From Clostridia bacterium (GTDB lineage: Bacteria > Bacillota > Clostridia > Oscillospirales > RGIG577), in NCBI GenBank assembly GCA_017405765.1, contig JAFQZS010000022.1, positions 1-32,487 of the forward strand: DNA of 32,487 bases, in the 5' to 3' direction. Numbering within the stretch: the stretch's first letter is position 1; every line of letters begins with the position of its first letter. This document shows positions 8,080-16,841 of this stretch, piece by piece. The translations under genes and the position numbers were made by a program. The notes under the pieces were generated by a model. It did no database searches and was not told the DNA's origin. It saw only the letters and a list, made by a program, of their open reading frames with translations.

Positions 8080-8117
8080 AATATAACAATAAGAAATATT
8101 ACTGACAGAGGTGCTAT

Positions 8118-8660
8118 ATGGAAATAATCAAAGGGATAACGAAAAGAAGCTCCGTAAGAAAGTTCACATCAGAGCCCGTATCGGACGAAGAGCTTAAAAC
8201 TATACTGCTTGCGGGCGACTGCGCTCCCGTGAGCATGGGACGCTATGAGACGATGCAGCTTACCGTTGTAAGAGACGCGGGCGTTTTGAAGCGCATCGGC
8301 GCGGGCGCGAGCATTGTAATGTCGAAGGTGTTCGGAAAAGAGATGAAGTCTCCGTTTAATTTTTACGGTGCAAAGACTCTCGTTGTTATATCGTCCAAGG
8401 AATCGGCTATAAAGGGCATAAACTTTGCAAACGGCGGTACGATAGCCGAGAACATGATGCTTCAGGCAGCCGAGGGCGGCATAGGAAGCTGCGTGATATG
8501 GTTCGCGGCAGCTGCGATAAACGCTGACGCAGAGCTTAAAAAGTCTCTCGGCATATCCGAGGATATGAACGCCTTGTTCGCCGTTGCTCTCGGTCACAGC
8601 GCCATACCCGTACCCGAAAAGACGCCCGATTCGATGAAGATAAAGTGCAATTACGTATAA
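8118..8660 (+). CDS. Nitroreductase family protein
   Basis: This 180-residue protein is a short member of the FMN-dependent nitroreductase family. It begins with the typical RSSVRKF (residues 11-17, FMN phosphate contacts) and contains GGTIAENMMLQAAEGGIGSC in the second half and an ALGH segment near the end. Family members reduce nitroaromatics, quinones or flavins with NAD(P)H. The substrate is not predictable. Ribosome site GAGGTG precedes the ATG. It is monocistronic between its own promoter and the terminator at 8681. Its divergent arrangement with an FeS aldo-keto reductase hints at a shared redox role. Confidence 0.88.
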   Translation: MEIIKGITKRSSVRKFTSEPVSDEELKTILLAGDCAPVSMGRYETMQLTVVRDAGVLKRIGAGASIVMSKVFGKEMKSPFNFYGAKTLVVISSKESAIKGINFANGGTIAENMMLQAAEGGIGSCVIWFAAAAINADAELKKSLGISEDMNALFAVALGHSAIPVPEKTPDSMKIKCNYV

Positions 8661-8680
8661 TTCGTCACAATATGCGAAAA

Positions 8681-8715
8681 AACGCTTTCGATTTTCCGTA
8701 TCGAAGGCGTTTTTA
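8681..8715 (+). terminator. Terminator after the nitroreductase gene
   Basis: ACGCTTTCGAT pairs with ATCGAAGGCGT (one G-T wobble) around a TTTCCGT loop, followed by TTTTT. Confidence 0.85.
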
Positions 8716-8727
8716 TATTATTAAAAG

Positions 8728-8756
8728 TTGCAATAATATGAACTTCGTGATAAGAT
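8728..8756 (+). promoter_or_regulatory. Promoter for valS
   Basis: TTGCAA (8728-8733), 17-bp spacer, TAAGAT (8751-8756). The resulting leader is only about 50 nt and lacks the T-box antiterminator motif, so this valS copy is not T-box controlled. Confidence 0.6.
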
Positions 8757-8815
8757 AAAATATAATGACTTTTCAAAAAAATCGGCAGTCTGCTTAAAAA
8801 TACAGGGAGGCATTT

Positions 8816-11458
8816 ATGAGAAAAGAATTGTCAAAATCATATGATCCGAGTGCGATAGAAGACAAAATATTCGATATGTGGCTTAAAGGCGGGTATTTTT
8901 CACAGGAACCTGACACGTCAAAAAAGCCGTTTTCGATAGTTATACCGCCTCCGAACGTCACGGGACAGCTCCATATGGGACACGCGCTTGACGAAACGAT
9001 GCAGGATATTCTGACGCGATATAAGCGCATGAGCGGATATGCCGCGCTCTGGATACTCGGCACCGACCACGCCGGTATCGCAACTCAGATAAAGGTTGAG
9101 GAATCATTAAGAGTGAACGAGCATATAACGCGCTACGACCTCGGACGCGAGAAGTTCCTCACGCGAGTATGGGAATGGAAGAACTTATACGGCAGCCGCA
9201 TCATAAGCCAGCTTAAAAAGCTCGGCTCCTCGTGCGATTATGAAAACGAACGCTTCACGATGGACGAGGGCTGTTCGAGGGCAGTAAAAGAGGTATTTGT
9301 AAACCTTTATAACAAGGGTCTTATATATCAGGGCAACCGCATAATAAACTGGTGCCCCAGATGCACGACTGCGCTTTCCGACGCGGAGGTCGAGCACAAG
9401 GAGCAGGACGGCTTCTTCTGGCACATCAAGTATCCCATTGAGGGCAGCGACGATTTTATCGAGATCGCAACAACGCGCCCCGAAACGATGCTTGGCGATA
9501 CGGCTATAGCTGTAAATCCCGAGGACGAGCGCTACACCGACCTTGTCGGCAAATACGCCATACTGCCTCTCGTTGGCAGAAGGATACCTATTATAGCCGA
9601 CGAATACGTTGACCGCGAATTCGGTACGGGCTGCGTAAAGATAACGCCCTGCCACGACCCGAACGACTTTGAAGTGGGACTTAGACACGACCTTGAACAG
9701 ATACTCGTTATGGACGAGAACGGCTGCATAAATAAGAACGGCGGCAAATACGAGGGTCAGGACAGATTTACGGCGCGTGAAAATATAGTAAACGATCTGA
9801 AGGCAGAGGGGCTTCTCGTAGATATAAGACCTCATTCGCATAACGTAGGCACATGCTATCGCTGCGGCACCGTTGTGGAGCCGATGACCTCGAAGCAGTG
9901 GTTCGTTAAAATGGAGCCGCTAGCGCGCGACGCGATAAAGGTCGTAAAAGACGGCGAAGTAAAATTCGTGCCCGACCGATTTACAAAGACGTATATAAAC
10001 TGGATGGAGAACGTACACGACTGGTGCATTTCGCGTCAGCTCTGGTGGGGACACCGCATACCGGCGTACCACTGCAAGGAATGCGGTCACGTCACCGTAT
10101 CAAAGACAGACGTTGATAAATGTGAGAAGTGCGGCGGCACGGTCGTACAGGACCCCGACGTACTCGATACGTGGTTCTCGTCGGCGCTCTGGCCGTTTTC
10201 GACATTGGGCTGGCCGGACGATACCGAAAGGCTTAAATACTTCTACCCCACGAGCGTGCTCGTAACGGGATACGATATAATTTTCTTCTGGGTAGCGAGA
10301 ATGATATTCTCCGGCCTTGAGCATACGGGAAAACCGCCGTTCTCAACTGTTCTCATACATGGTCTTGTACGCGACCAGTACGGCAAAAAGATGTCCAAGT
10401 CTGCAGGCAACGGCATAGATCCGCTGGAGATAATAGCAAAATACGGCGCAGACGCATTGAGACTTACGCTTATAACAGGCAATGCGCCGGGAAACGACCA
10501 GAGATTTTATATGGACAGGGTAGAGGCAAGCTCGAACTTCAATAATAAGCTTTGGAACGCGGCGCGCTTCGTGCTTATGAACCTGAAGGTAGACGAGTGC
10601 AGGCTGCCCGAAACGCTTCAGCTTGAGGACAAGTGGATACTTTCAAGATTAAATACGGTCGTAAAAGAAGTGACCGAAAATATGGACAAGTTCGAGCTGG
10701 GCGTAGCCGTGCAGAAGGTATACGACTTTACATGGGACTGCTTCTGCGACTGGTATATAGAGCTTGTAAAGCCGCGCCTTTACGATTCTAATGAGAATAA
10801 GGAAACAAAGGAGTCGGCGCAGTATGTGCTTTTATATGTGCTTACGAACATATTAAAGCTTTTGCATCCGTTCATGCCGTTTATTACCGAGGAAATATTC
10901 TCAGCGCTGCCGCGTGATGAAGAGGTAATAATAACTTCGAAATTCCCTGTATATGACGAAGGCCTTTGCTTCCCTGAAGATGAGCGCAATATGCAGGATG
11001 TTATGGATGCAATAAGCGCGGTAAGAAATATCCGCGCCGAGATGAACGTTGTGCCCTCGCGCAAAGCCAAGATGACGATACTCACAAAGAATACGGCACA
11101 TTACGAAAGCGGCAAGCCTTATCTTCAGAGGCTGGCCTTTGCGTCAGATATAACCGTTATTGACGAGAATGCGGGATATTCCGACGACGACGCCGTAAAT
11201 GTGGTAACGGGCGACGCCAAGATCTTCATTCCGCTCGGAGATCTTATAGACTTTAAAAAGGAGCTTGAGAGATTAACAGGAGAAAAGCAGAAGCTTTTGT
11301 CGGAACTCAAGCGCGTTGACGGGAAGCTTTCAAATGAGAAATTCGTTTCCAAAGCTCCGCCGGCTGTAGTTGAGGAAGAACGCGCAAAGAAAGAAAAGTA
11401 TCAGGCTATGCTTGATTCAGTTATGCAGTCCATTGCAAAAATCGAGGGAAAAGTATAA
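8816..11458 (+). CDS. valS: Valyl-tRNA synthetase
   Basis: The 880-residue protein has the usual length for bacterial ValRS. Class I signatures are present: HMGH at residues 53-56 inside [12 protein letters not shown], and KMSKS at 525-529. The editing (CP1) domain contains the expected [12 protein letters not shown] segment. Cysteine pairs CPRC, CYRC, CKEC and CEKC suggest zinc-binding modules. The C-terminal coiled-coil arm (about 810-880, [20 protein letters not shown]) is intact. It charges tRNA-Val in the cytoplasm and should be essential. Ribosome site GGGAGG precedes the ATG. It is followed at once by a terminator, and folC, a frequent neighbour in Firmicutes, is absent here. Confidence 0.98.
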   Translation: MRKELSKSYDPSAIEDKIFDMWLKGGYFSQEPDTSKKPFSIVIPPPNVTGQLHMGHALDETMQDILTRYKRMSGYAALWILGTDHAGIATQIKVEESLRVNEHITRYDLGREKFLTRVWEWKNLYGSRIISQLKKLGSSCDYENERFTMDEGCSRAVKEVFVNLYNKGLIYQGNRIINWCPRCTTALSDAEVEHKEQDGFFWHIKYPIEGSDDFIEIATTRPETMLGDTAIAVNPEDERYTDLVGKYAILPLVGRRIPIIADEYVDREFGTGCVKITPCHDPNDFEVGLRHDLEQILVMDENGCINKNGGKYEGQDRFTARENIVNDLKAEGLLVDIRPHSHNVGTCYRCGTVVEPMTSKQWFVKMEPLARDAIKVVKDGEVKFVPDRFTKTYINWMENVHDWCISRQLWWGHRIPAYHCKECGHVTVSKTDVDKCEKCGGTVVQDPDVLDTWFSSALWPFSTLGWPDDTERLKYFYPTSVLVTGYDIIFFWVARMIFSGLEHTGKPPFSTVLIHGLVRDQYGKKMSKSAGNGIDPLEIIAKYGADALRLTLITGNAPGNDQRFYMDRVEASSNFNNKLWNAARFVLMNLKVDECRLPETLQLEDKWILSRLNTVVKEVTENMDKFELGVAVQKVYDFTWDCFCDWYIELVKPRLYDSNENKETKESAQYVLLYVLTNILKLLHPFMPFITEEIFSALPRDEEVIITSKFPVYDEGLCFPEDERNMQDVMDAISAVRNIRAEMNVVPSRKAKMTILTKNTAHYESGKPYLQRLAFASDITVIDENAGYSDDDAVNVVTGDAKIFIPLGDLIDFKKELERLTGEKQKLLSELKRVDGKLSNEKFVSKAPPAVVEEERAKKEKYQAMLDSVMQSIAKIEGKV

Positions 11459-11465
11459 CAGTAAG

Positions 11466-11508
11466 TTAAGAAACATGACCGCCGATCTTCGGCGGTCATG
11501 TTTCTTAA
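11466..11508. terminator. Bidirectional terminator between valS and the cupin gene
   Basis: An 18-bp perfect stem (AAGAAACATGACCGCCGA at 11468-11485 with 11489-11506) has a 3-nt loop; TTAAG/CTTAA extends the base. It serves the convergent valS and cupin genes. Confidence 0.85.
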
Positions 11509-11519
11509 ACAGATAAGTA

Positions 11520-11861
11520 TTATTCCGGTTTAAAATCTTCTCTTTCGGGAGTGAAGAATTCAAGCCATTTCGTTTCCTCAAAGACTTCTTTCCACGTATG
11601 CGCGACATTCGGCCCTATCTGCAGTATGTCACCGCTTTCCATAGGTATTTCTTCGCCTCCGCAAAAGAAAACGCCGCTTCCGCTCAAAATATATACCGCC
11701 TGAAGATGCGGATGGCTGTGCGGCGGAGCCGACGCGCCTTTTTTTGCCTGCATGAAGTTTATAGTATAGCCGTTTTCTCCCGACTGGTAAGCAATAAGCT
11801 TACGGCTTACTTCGGGGGACATGTTTATTGCGGCAAGACCGCTATAGGTGTTTTTTTTCAT
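11520..11861 (-). CDS. Small single-domain cupin protein
   Basis: This 113-residue protein is one cupin barrel. Motif 1 PPHSHPHLQAVYILSGSG supplies H48/H50/H52 and Q54 as metal ligand candidates; motif 2 PNVAHTW supplies H88. Such proteins bind a divalent metal and can act as sensors, isomerases or dioxygenases; the specific role is unknown. A GGAGG-type ribosome site precedes the ATG on the minus strand. It stands alone, divergent from the ABC transporter operon, and ends at the shared terminator with valS. Confidence 0.85.
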   Translation of the reverse strand: MKKNTYSGLAAINMSPEVSRKLIAYQSGENGYTINFMQAKKGASAPPHSHPHLQAVYILSGSGVFFCGGEEIPMESGDILQIGPNVAHTWKEVFEETKWLEFFTPEREDFKPE

Positions 11862-11937
11862 TTTAATGCGCCTCCATATGTTTAATTATACACTATATTA
11901 TCAAATCTGTACATAAAAAAATAAGGGAAAAACAAGC

Positions 11938-11966
11938 TTGACTTTTATGTAAAAAAATGCAATACT
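11938..11966 (+). promoter_or_regulatory. Candidate promoter of the ABC transporter operon
   Basis: TTGACT (11938-11943), 17-bp spacer, AATACT (11961-11966). The -10 is imperfect. The start codon is 50 nt downstream, with a TTGGAGG ribosome site. Confidence 0.5.
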
Positions 11967-12016
11967 TAATATTATGCAAACGCATAGTATAAAAATAAAA
12001 AACTTGGAGGCAAACA

Positions 12017-13075
12017 ATGAAAAAACTTATTGCATTGCTCTGCGTTTTGGCAATGGCTTTCGGTTTGGCCGCTTGTTCTTCATCGAACAACGGTAATTCG
12101 GAAGATACCTCTGCTGAAACATCGAGCGAAACCACCGCTGAAGCTACAGGCACCGTCAATACAAAAGACGTTATTACAGTAGGCTTTGTACAGCTTGTTG
12201 ATATGGCTGACGCGCAGCAGATGCACGACTCTTTCTTAAAGACGATCGACGACGCCGGTCTTTCCGACAAGATAATCGTTGATTTCCAGAGCGCATCGGG
12301 CGATACCGGTACGATGAGCACCATAATCCAGGGCTTCGTTGACAATCAGTATGACGTAGTAGTACCTATGCTTACTCCGCCTACTCAGGCAGCCGTAAGT
12401 ATCTGCGGCGGCGAGACTCCGATAATCTTCATGTCGGTAGTTGATCCCGTTTACTCAAAGATAATGCCCGATCTTAACACCGTTGATCCGGCTATCCTTG
12501 CGACCGGTACGTCGAATACCATCCCCGCTGACCTTATAATCAGCACTGCAAACGACATCACCCCCATAGAAGAGGGCAAGAAGATAGTTATAATGTACAA
12601 TACTTCCCAGAACAATGCAGAGTGCACGATGAACGCCGCAAAGGCTTTCTGTGAAGAAAACGGCTTCCCGTATGAGGTTATCGGCTATGCGGACGTTACC
12701 GACGCTATTACCCAGGCACAGTCGATTGATCCCGCAGAGACCGCATATGTATACGTAACGCTCGACTCGATAATCGCGTCGAACTTCAATCAGTTAGGTC
12801 AGACTCTTACCGACGCAGGTATTCCCGTTTACGGCGCGGCTGACGCTATGACGACGGGCGGCGCATTCTGCTCGTACGGCGTTGATTACGGCACCGTAGG
12901 CGAAATGACCGCAGAGATGGTCATAGAGTGGTATAACGGCACTCCGCTTGAGAGTATGCCCTGCCGCCAGTACAGCGACTTTACTCTCGTTATCAACGAG
13001 GGCGTTATGAACGCTTTGAATATTACTCTGCCGGAGTCTTATGCTGAAGTTGCAACTTACGTAACTACCAACTAA
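12017..13075 (+). CDS. ABC transporter substrate-binding lipoprotein (PF04392 type)
   Basis: The 352-residue protein has a lipoprotein signal peptide (MKKLIALLCVLAMAFGLAAC) with lipobox LAAC and lipidated C20. A Ser/Thr/Glu-rich linker (about 21-48) follows, then a periplasmic-binding fold starting ITVGFVQLVDMADAQQMHDS. The fold and gene order (binding protein, permease, ATPase) match the PF04392 group. Known members such as pneumococcal TrpX and Clostridioides difficile CD0873 bind aromatic amino acids; the ligand here is inference. Codons are biased to GTT, GCT and ACC, suggesting high expression. A hairpin terminator after this gene would lower expression of the permease and ATPase relative to the binding protein. 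Confidence 0.9.
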   Translation: MKKLIALLCVLAMAFGLAACSSSNNGNSEDTSAETSSETTAEATGTVNTKDVITVGFVQLVDMADAQQMHDSFLKTIDDAGLSDKIIVDFQSASGDTGTMSTIIQGFVDNQYDVVVPMLTPPTQAAVSICGGETPIIFMSVVDPVYSKIMPDLNTVDPAILATGTSNTIPADLIISTANDITPIEEGKKIVIMYNTSQNNAECTMNAAKAFCEENGFPYEVIGYADVTDAITQAQSIDPAETAYVYVTLDSIIASNFNQLGQTLTDAGIPVYGAADAMTTGGAFCSYGVDYGTVGEMTAEMVIEWYNGTPLESMPCRQYSDFTLVINEGVMNALNITLPESYAEVATYVTTN

Positions 13076-13165
13076 GGTGATCCAAGGCGATTGGCTTATA
13101 TCATGCCGTCTAAAATGCGCGGACGGCACAGAACGTATTTTAATAATCAATTAAGTTAAAAAACG

Positions 13166-13196
13166 GCGAAAATGGCGCATTCTGCGCCATTTTCGC
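13166..13196 (+). terminator. Intra-operon hairpin after the binding-protein gene
   Basis: GCGAAAATGGCGCA (13166-13179) pairs perfectly with 13183-13196 around TTC. The following tail TCGTTATTTG is a poor U tract, so partial termination or mRNA 3'-end protection is likely. A second smaller hairpin, TGCCGTC/GACGGCA, lies at 13104-13128. Confidence 0.7.
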
Positions 13197-13251
13197 TCGT
13201 TATTTGTATTTAAATCGTAATTTTGCGATAAACAGGAAAGAGGAAGTAAGC

Positions 13252-14172
13252 ATGTTAAATCAGCTGCTGGGCGCGATTGAGCTTGGTCTTGTTTACGGGC
13301 TTATGGTGCTGGGCGTTTACATAACCTTCAGAATACTGAAAATACCCGATCTTACCGTTGACGGCAGCATAACGCTGGGCATGGCGGTATGCGCTATGAT
13401 AACGAATGCGGGGCATCCGTTTCTGGCGCTGATAATATCCGTTCTTGCCGGAGCAGCAGCCGGTTCAGTGACGGCGTTTTTTCAGACGAAATGTAAGATC
13501 GCGCCAATTCTTGCCGGTATCATGACGATGTCGGGATTGTATTCGATAAATCTGCTCATAATGAATAACGGAAGTCCGAATATTTCGATATTGGGCTCGC
13601 AGACGCTGTTTACGCTTTTTCAGGGCGCGACCGCCCTTTCAAAGCATACCTCGATAATATCGGTAGCCGTCGTTATCTGCGCCATAGTAGTTATGCTCGT
13701 TGAGTTTTTCTTCTCAACGCCGACGGGACTTTCCATCTGCGCTACGGGCGACAACGAGGATATGGTGCGCGCGACGTCCATATCCACCGACAAAATGAAA
13801 TGGATAGCTCTTGCTATCGCAAACGCCTGCGTTTCGCTTTCGGGCGCCATGTACACTCAGTATATGGGCTATGCCGACGTTACAGCAGGCAGCGGCACGA
13901 TAGTCGTGGGATTTGCGTCTGTTATAATAGGCGAAACGATATGCATTAAGAAGAACATAAGGATAGGCTTTATATCTGCGATAGCGGGCAGCGTGGCGTA
14001 CCGTATAATCATCGCCGTCGCCATAAAAACAAATCTGTTCCCGACGTATTTCTTAAAGCTTATCTCCGTTGTAATAATCGTCATAGCGCTGAGCATCAGG
14101 CCTATACGTGAGTCGATAGCCGCAAGCAACAGCAAGGCAAGGAGAGTGAAGAAAAGTGCTCAAAATCAATAA
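13252..14172 (+). CDS. ABC transporter permease
   Basis: The frame is open from a TTG at 13204, but the ATG at 13252 has a good GAGGAAG ribosome site, giving a 306-residue protein. It has about eight hydrophobic segments with the family-typical start LGAIELGLVYGLMVLGVYIT and an internal IPDLTVDGSITLG segment seen in permeases that partner with PF04392 binding proteins. It forms the membrane channel of the importer encoded with 12017-13075 and 14156-14953. Its 3' end overlaps the ATPase gene by 17 nt, implying translational coupling. No permease motif is missing as far as can be seen. Confidence 0.9.
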   Translation: MLNQLLGAIELGLVYGLMVLGVYITFRILKIPDLTVDGSITLGMAVCAMITNAGHPFLALIISVLAGAAAGSVTAFFQTKCKIAPILAGIMTMSGLYSINLLIMNNGSPNISILGSQTLFTLFQGATALSKHTSIISVAVVICAIVVMLVEFFFSTPTGLSICATGDNEDMVRATSISTDKMKWIALAIANACVSLSGAMYTQYMGYADVTAGSGTIVVGFASVIIGETICIKKNIRIGFISAIAGSVAYRIIIAVAIKTNLFPTYFLKLISVVIIVIALSIRPIRESIAASNSKARRVKKSAQNQ

Positions 14173-14953
14173 TCTTTACAAGACCTTCGAACGCGGCACG
14201 GTAAACGAAAAGGCCGCGCTGAAAGGGCTCTCGCTTGAGCTTCGTCCCGACGATTTCGCAACGATAATCGGCTCGAACGGAGCGGGAAAAACAACTCTTT
14301 TCAACGCCATTGCCGGAGTCTTTATAAGCGACGAAGGAGAAATATATATAGACGGCGAGGATATGACGTTCAAGCCCGAGACTTACCGCGCGCGCGTCGT
14401 GGGGCGCATATTCCAAAATCCGCTTATGGGCACCGCGCCGAGCCTTACGATAGAGCAGAATCTTGCGATCGCTTATTCCTCAAGCAAAAAAGGTTTTTTA
14501 CGCCCTGCAATATCGAAAAAAGACCGCGAAGTTTTTCGTGAGACGCTTTCGCGCCTAAACATGGGCCTTGAAGACCGCATGAAAACGAGCATGGGACTGC
14601 TTTCCGGCGGACAGCGTCAGGCGGTCACGCTTCTTATGGCCGTTATCGTTACGCCGAAGATACTGCTGCTTGACGAGCATACGGCGGCGCTCGACCCGCT
14701 TACTGCCGAAAAGGTGCTTGAGATAACTAAAGAAGTCGTTAAAGAGAAGCATATAACTACGCTGATGATAACGCATAACATTGCATCCGCTCTTCATCTC
14801 GGCAACAGGACGCTTATGATGGACGACGGCAATATCGTGCTCGACCTTACAGGCGAGGAACGCGATAATCTGACCGTTGAAGGACTTTTGGAAAAGTACA
14901 GGCAGGTCAAGGGTCAGATACTCGACAACGACCGCATGCTCCTTTCGGAGTAG
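14156..14953 (+). CDS. ABC transporter ATP-binding protein
   Basis: The start is a GTG at 14156 preceded by AAGGAG and overlapping the permease by 17 nt. The 265-residue protein has Walker A GSNGAGKT (39-46), Q-loop Q87, signature LSGGQ (149-153), Walker B ILLLDE (169-174) with the D-loop ALDP, and switch H207. It is a complete nucleotide-binding domain that energises the importer. In the Walker B region the sequence reads DEHTAALDP, a substitution common in this subfamily. It is the last gene of the operon and is followed by a strong terminator. Confidence 0.95.
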   Translation: MLKINNLYKTFERGTVNEKAALKGLSLELRPDDFATIIGSNGAGKTTLFNAIAGVFISDEGEIYIDGEDMTFKPETYRARVVGRIFQNPLMGTAPSLTIEQNLAIAYSSSKKGFLRPAISKKDREVFRETLSRLNMGLEDRMKTSMGLLSGGQRQAVTLLMAVIVTPKILLLDEHTAALDPLTAEKVLEITKEVVKEKHITTLMITHNIASALHLGNRTLMMDDGNIVLDLTGEERDNLTVEGLLEKYRQVKGQILDNDRMLLSE

Positions 14954-14971
14954 CATTATTTTGAAAAGCGA

Positions 14972-14999
14972 ACGGCGCCTGATTTGGCGCCGTTTTTTA
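14972..14999 (+). terminator. Strong terminator of the ABC operon
   Basis: ACGGCGCC (14972-14979) and GGCGCCGT (14986-14993) around TGATTT, followed by a T run. Confidence 0.92.
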
Positions 15000-15083
15000 T
15001 ATTCAATTTGAGGCTGCGTCTGTAAAATGCCGCGCAGCCGTGGTAAAATAAATATAATAAACTGTATTTAAGGAGAAAGTCTC

Positions 15084-15683
15084 ATGCATATCCTGTTTGC
15101 GGACGCATGCGTAAGAGAAGAGTCGAGAACGAGGCGGCTTGCGCTGCACCTTATAAAACAGCTCGGGGGGAGCGTAGATCACGTAAGGCTTGCGGACGAA
15201 AGCATCGCGCCGCTTGACGAAAAAAGGCTTAGGGAGCGTGAGAACGCTCTTTTAAGGAAAGACTTCGGGCATTGTGTATTGAAATATGCCGTCGAATTTG
15301 CGGCGGCGGATGTGATCGTTATGGCAGCGCCGTATTGGGATTTGTCGTTTCCCGCGATCATGAAAACGTATATCGAGAACATCTGCGCGGCGGGCGTTAC
15401 GTTCGATTACGAAGATGACGGAGCTTTGCGCGGGCTATGCCGCGCAAGGCGGCTCGTATACGTTACGACTGCGGGAGGCAGAGGGCTTCCCGATGCGTTC
15501 GGCTTCGGATATATAGACGCGCTTTGCAGATCGTATTTCGGAATAAACGAGACTAAGTGCATATGCGCCGAGGGGCTTGATATAACGGGTGCGAACATCG
15601 ATGCGATACTTGAGACGGCGAAGGCGGATATCGACGAATACGTAAAGATTTTTGAGGCTGAGACGGCGGGTGAGAAAAAGTGA
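15084..15683 (+). CDS. Flavodoxin-fold NAD(P)H-dependent oxidoreductase
   Basis: The 199-residue protein has the flavodoxin-like fold of the azoreductase/NQO group. An N-terminal strand (MHILFADACVREESRT) begins the fold. The conserved APYWDLSFPAIMKTYIENI segment (about 93-111) makes FMN/dimer contacts in AzoR-type enzymes, and a VTTAGG segment follows. It should transfer hydride from NAD(P)H to quinone- or azo-type acceptors; the substrate is unknown. Ribosome site AAGGAG precedes the ATG. It overlaps the next gene by 4 nt (GTGA), so the two are translationally coupled. Confidence 0.85.
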   Translation: MHILFADACVREESRTRRLALHLIKQLGGSVDHVRLADESIAPLDEKRLRERENALLRKDFGHCVLKYAVEFAAADVIVMAAPYWDLSFPAIMKTYIENICAAGVTFDYEDDGALRGLCRARRLVYVTTAGGRGLPDAFGFGYIDALCRSYFGINETKCICAEGLDITGANIDAILETAKADIDEYVKIFEAETAGEKK

Positions 15684-16780
15684 GTACGGAAAACGACAAC
15701 GCTTATAATACGAGCGTTGAGAACGAAGTCTTTAATAAGCGGCGGGCCGATTTTGATAAGCTTGTTTCATACGGCTTTACGAAGGATGGGGACGTATATA
15801 CTTACAGCACGGATATAATGGACGGCGAGTTCCGCGCCGATGTTTTCGTAGATATTGAGGGCAATATAACGGGCAGAGTATTTGACTTGGCTCTTAATGA
15901 AGAATATCTGCCCATTCGCGCGCCGCTTCATACGGGAGCGTTCGTCGGAGCGGTGCGTCTGGCTTACGCAGATGCGCTTGAAAGGATAGCCGACGCGTGT
16001 TTTGAAAAAAAGCCGTTTATATCCGAGCAGGCTAACCGAATTACGGGACTTATATATGAAAAGTACGCGGAAAGTCCCGATTATCCATTCAAGACGGCAG
16101 AGGATTACGGCGTATTTCGCTGTCCCGAGAACCGCAAATGGTATGCGCTTATAATGACAGTGGAAAAGAATAAGCTGAAAAAAGACGGCGGGGACGACGG
16201 CGGCGAAACGGTGGAAATAATGAATGTAAAGACAGACCCAGCCATGAGCAGTGAGCTTCTGAACACGGAGGGCATATATCCGGCATATCATATGAACCAC
16301 AAAAGCTGGGTAAGCGTATTGCTCGACGGAACGCTTTCGGACGAGCGGATCATGACGCTCGTTGATATAAGCAGACAGTTTGCCATGAGCGCGAAGAACA
16401 AGCGCCGCATATCGGAAGGGACGGCAAATTGGATAATCCCCGCAAATCCGCGTTTTTATGATGTAGACTCCGCATTTGAGTCAAGCCGGGAGATAATATG
16501 GAAACAGGGGAAGGGCATACAGAAAGGCGACGTCGTATATATGTACGTCGGAGCGCCCGCTTGTGCAGTAAGATACAAATGCGTCGTGACAAAGACGCAG
16601 ATACCGTATGAGTACAGCGACAAGAACGTAAAAATGAGATACGTGATGAAAATAAAGCTTCTTAAAAAGTACCCGCCCGATAAATTCAGCTTCCGATGGC
16701 TTAAAAGCATCGGGATAAACACGGTAAGAGGGCCGAGGGGTACGACCGACAAGTTTTTGGAGGCAATAGAAAAGCTTTGA
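15680..16780 (+). CDS. MmcQ/YjbR-type protein fused to an EVE/PUA-like domain
   Basis: The 366-residue protein has three parts. An N-terminal region (about 20-110) includes YTYSTDIMDGEFRADVFVD and LHTGAFVGAVR. An MmcQ/YjbR domain (about 115-235) has DYPFKTAEDYGVFRCPENRK and NHKSWVSVLLDGTLSDE. A C-terminal EVE/PUA-like domain (about 250-366) starts WIIPANPRFYDV and contains QKGDVVYMYVGAPACAVRY. MmcQ/YjbR proteins are annotated as DNA-binding (CyaY-like fold), and EVE/PUA domains often recognise modified bases, so a nucleic-acid sensing role is plausible but unproven. The GTG start overlaps the stop of the upstream oxidoreductase. A bidirectional terminator follows. Confidence 0.82.
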   Translation: MSTENDNAYNTSVENEVFNKRRADFDKLVSYGFTKDGDVYTYSTDIMDGEFRADVFVDIEGNITGRVFDLALNEEYLPIRAPLHTGAFVGAVRLAYADALERIADACFEKKPFISEQANRITGLIYEKYAESPDYPFKTAEDYGVFRCPENRKWYALIMTVEKNKLKKDGGDDGGETVEIMNVKTDPAMSSELLNTEGIYPAYHMNHKSWVSVLLDGTLSDERIMTLVDISRQFAMSAKNKRRISEGTANWIIPANPRFYDVDSAFESSREIIWKQGKGIQKGDVVYMYVGAPACAVRYKCVVTKTQIPYEYSDKNVKMRYVMKIKLLKKYPPDKFSFRWLKSIGINTVRGPRGTTDKFLEAIEKL

Positions 16781-16783
16781 TAA

Positions 16784-16818
16784 AAACGGACGGCGTCGAA
16801 ATGATGCCGTCCGTTTAT
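16784..16818. terminator. Bidirectional terminator
   Basis: AAACGGACGGCGTC (16784-16797) pairs with 16803-16816 (one G-T wobble) with T-rich tails on both strands. It separates the convergent MmcQ-EVE and EF-G-like genes. Confidence 0.87.
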
Positions 16819-16841
16819 TAGTTTATTATTAAAAGGGAGGA

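Noticed and set aside
8716-8815. T-box riboswitch upstream of valS
   Set aside because: The leader is only about 50 nt and lacks the conserved T-box sequence and antiterminator; the hairpin at 8681-8715 belongs to the preceding gene.
9185-9841. 218-codon minus-strand open frame inside valS
   Set aside because: Fully antisense to conserved valS domains, no ribosome site.
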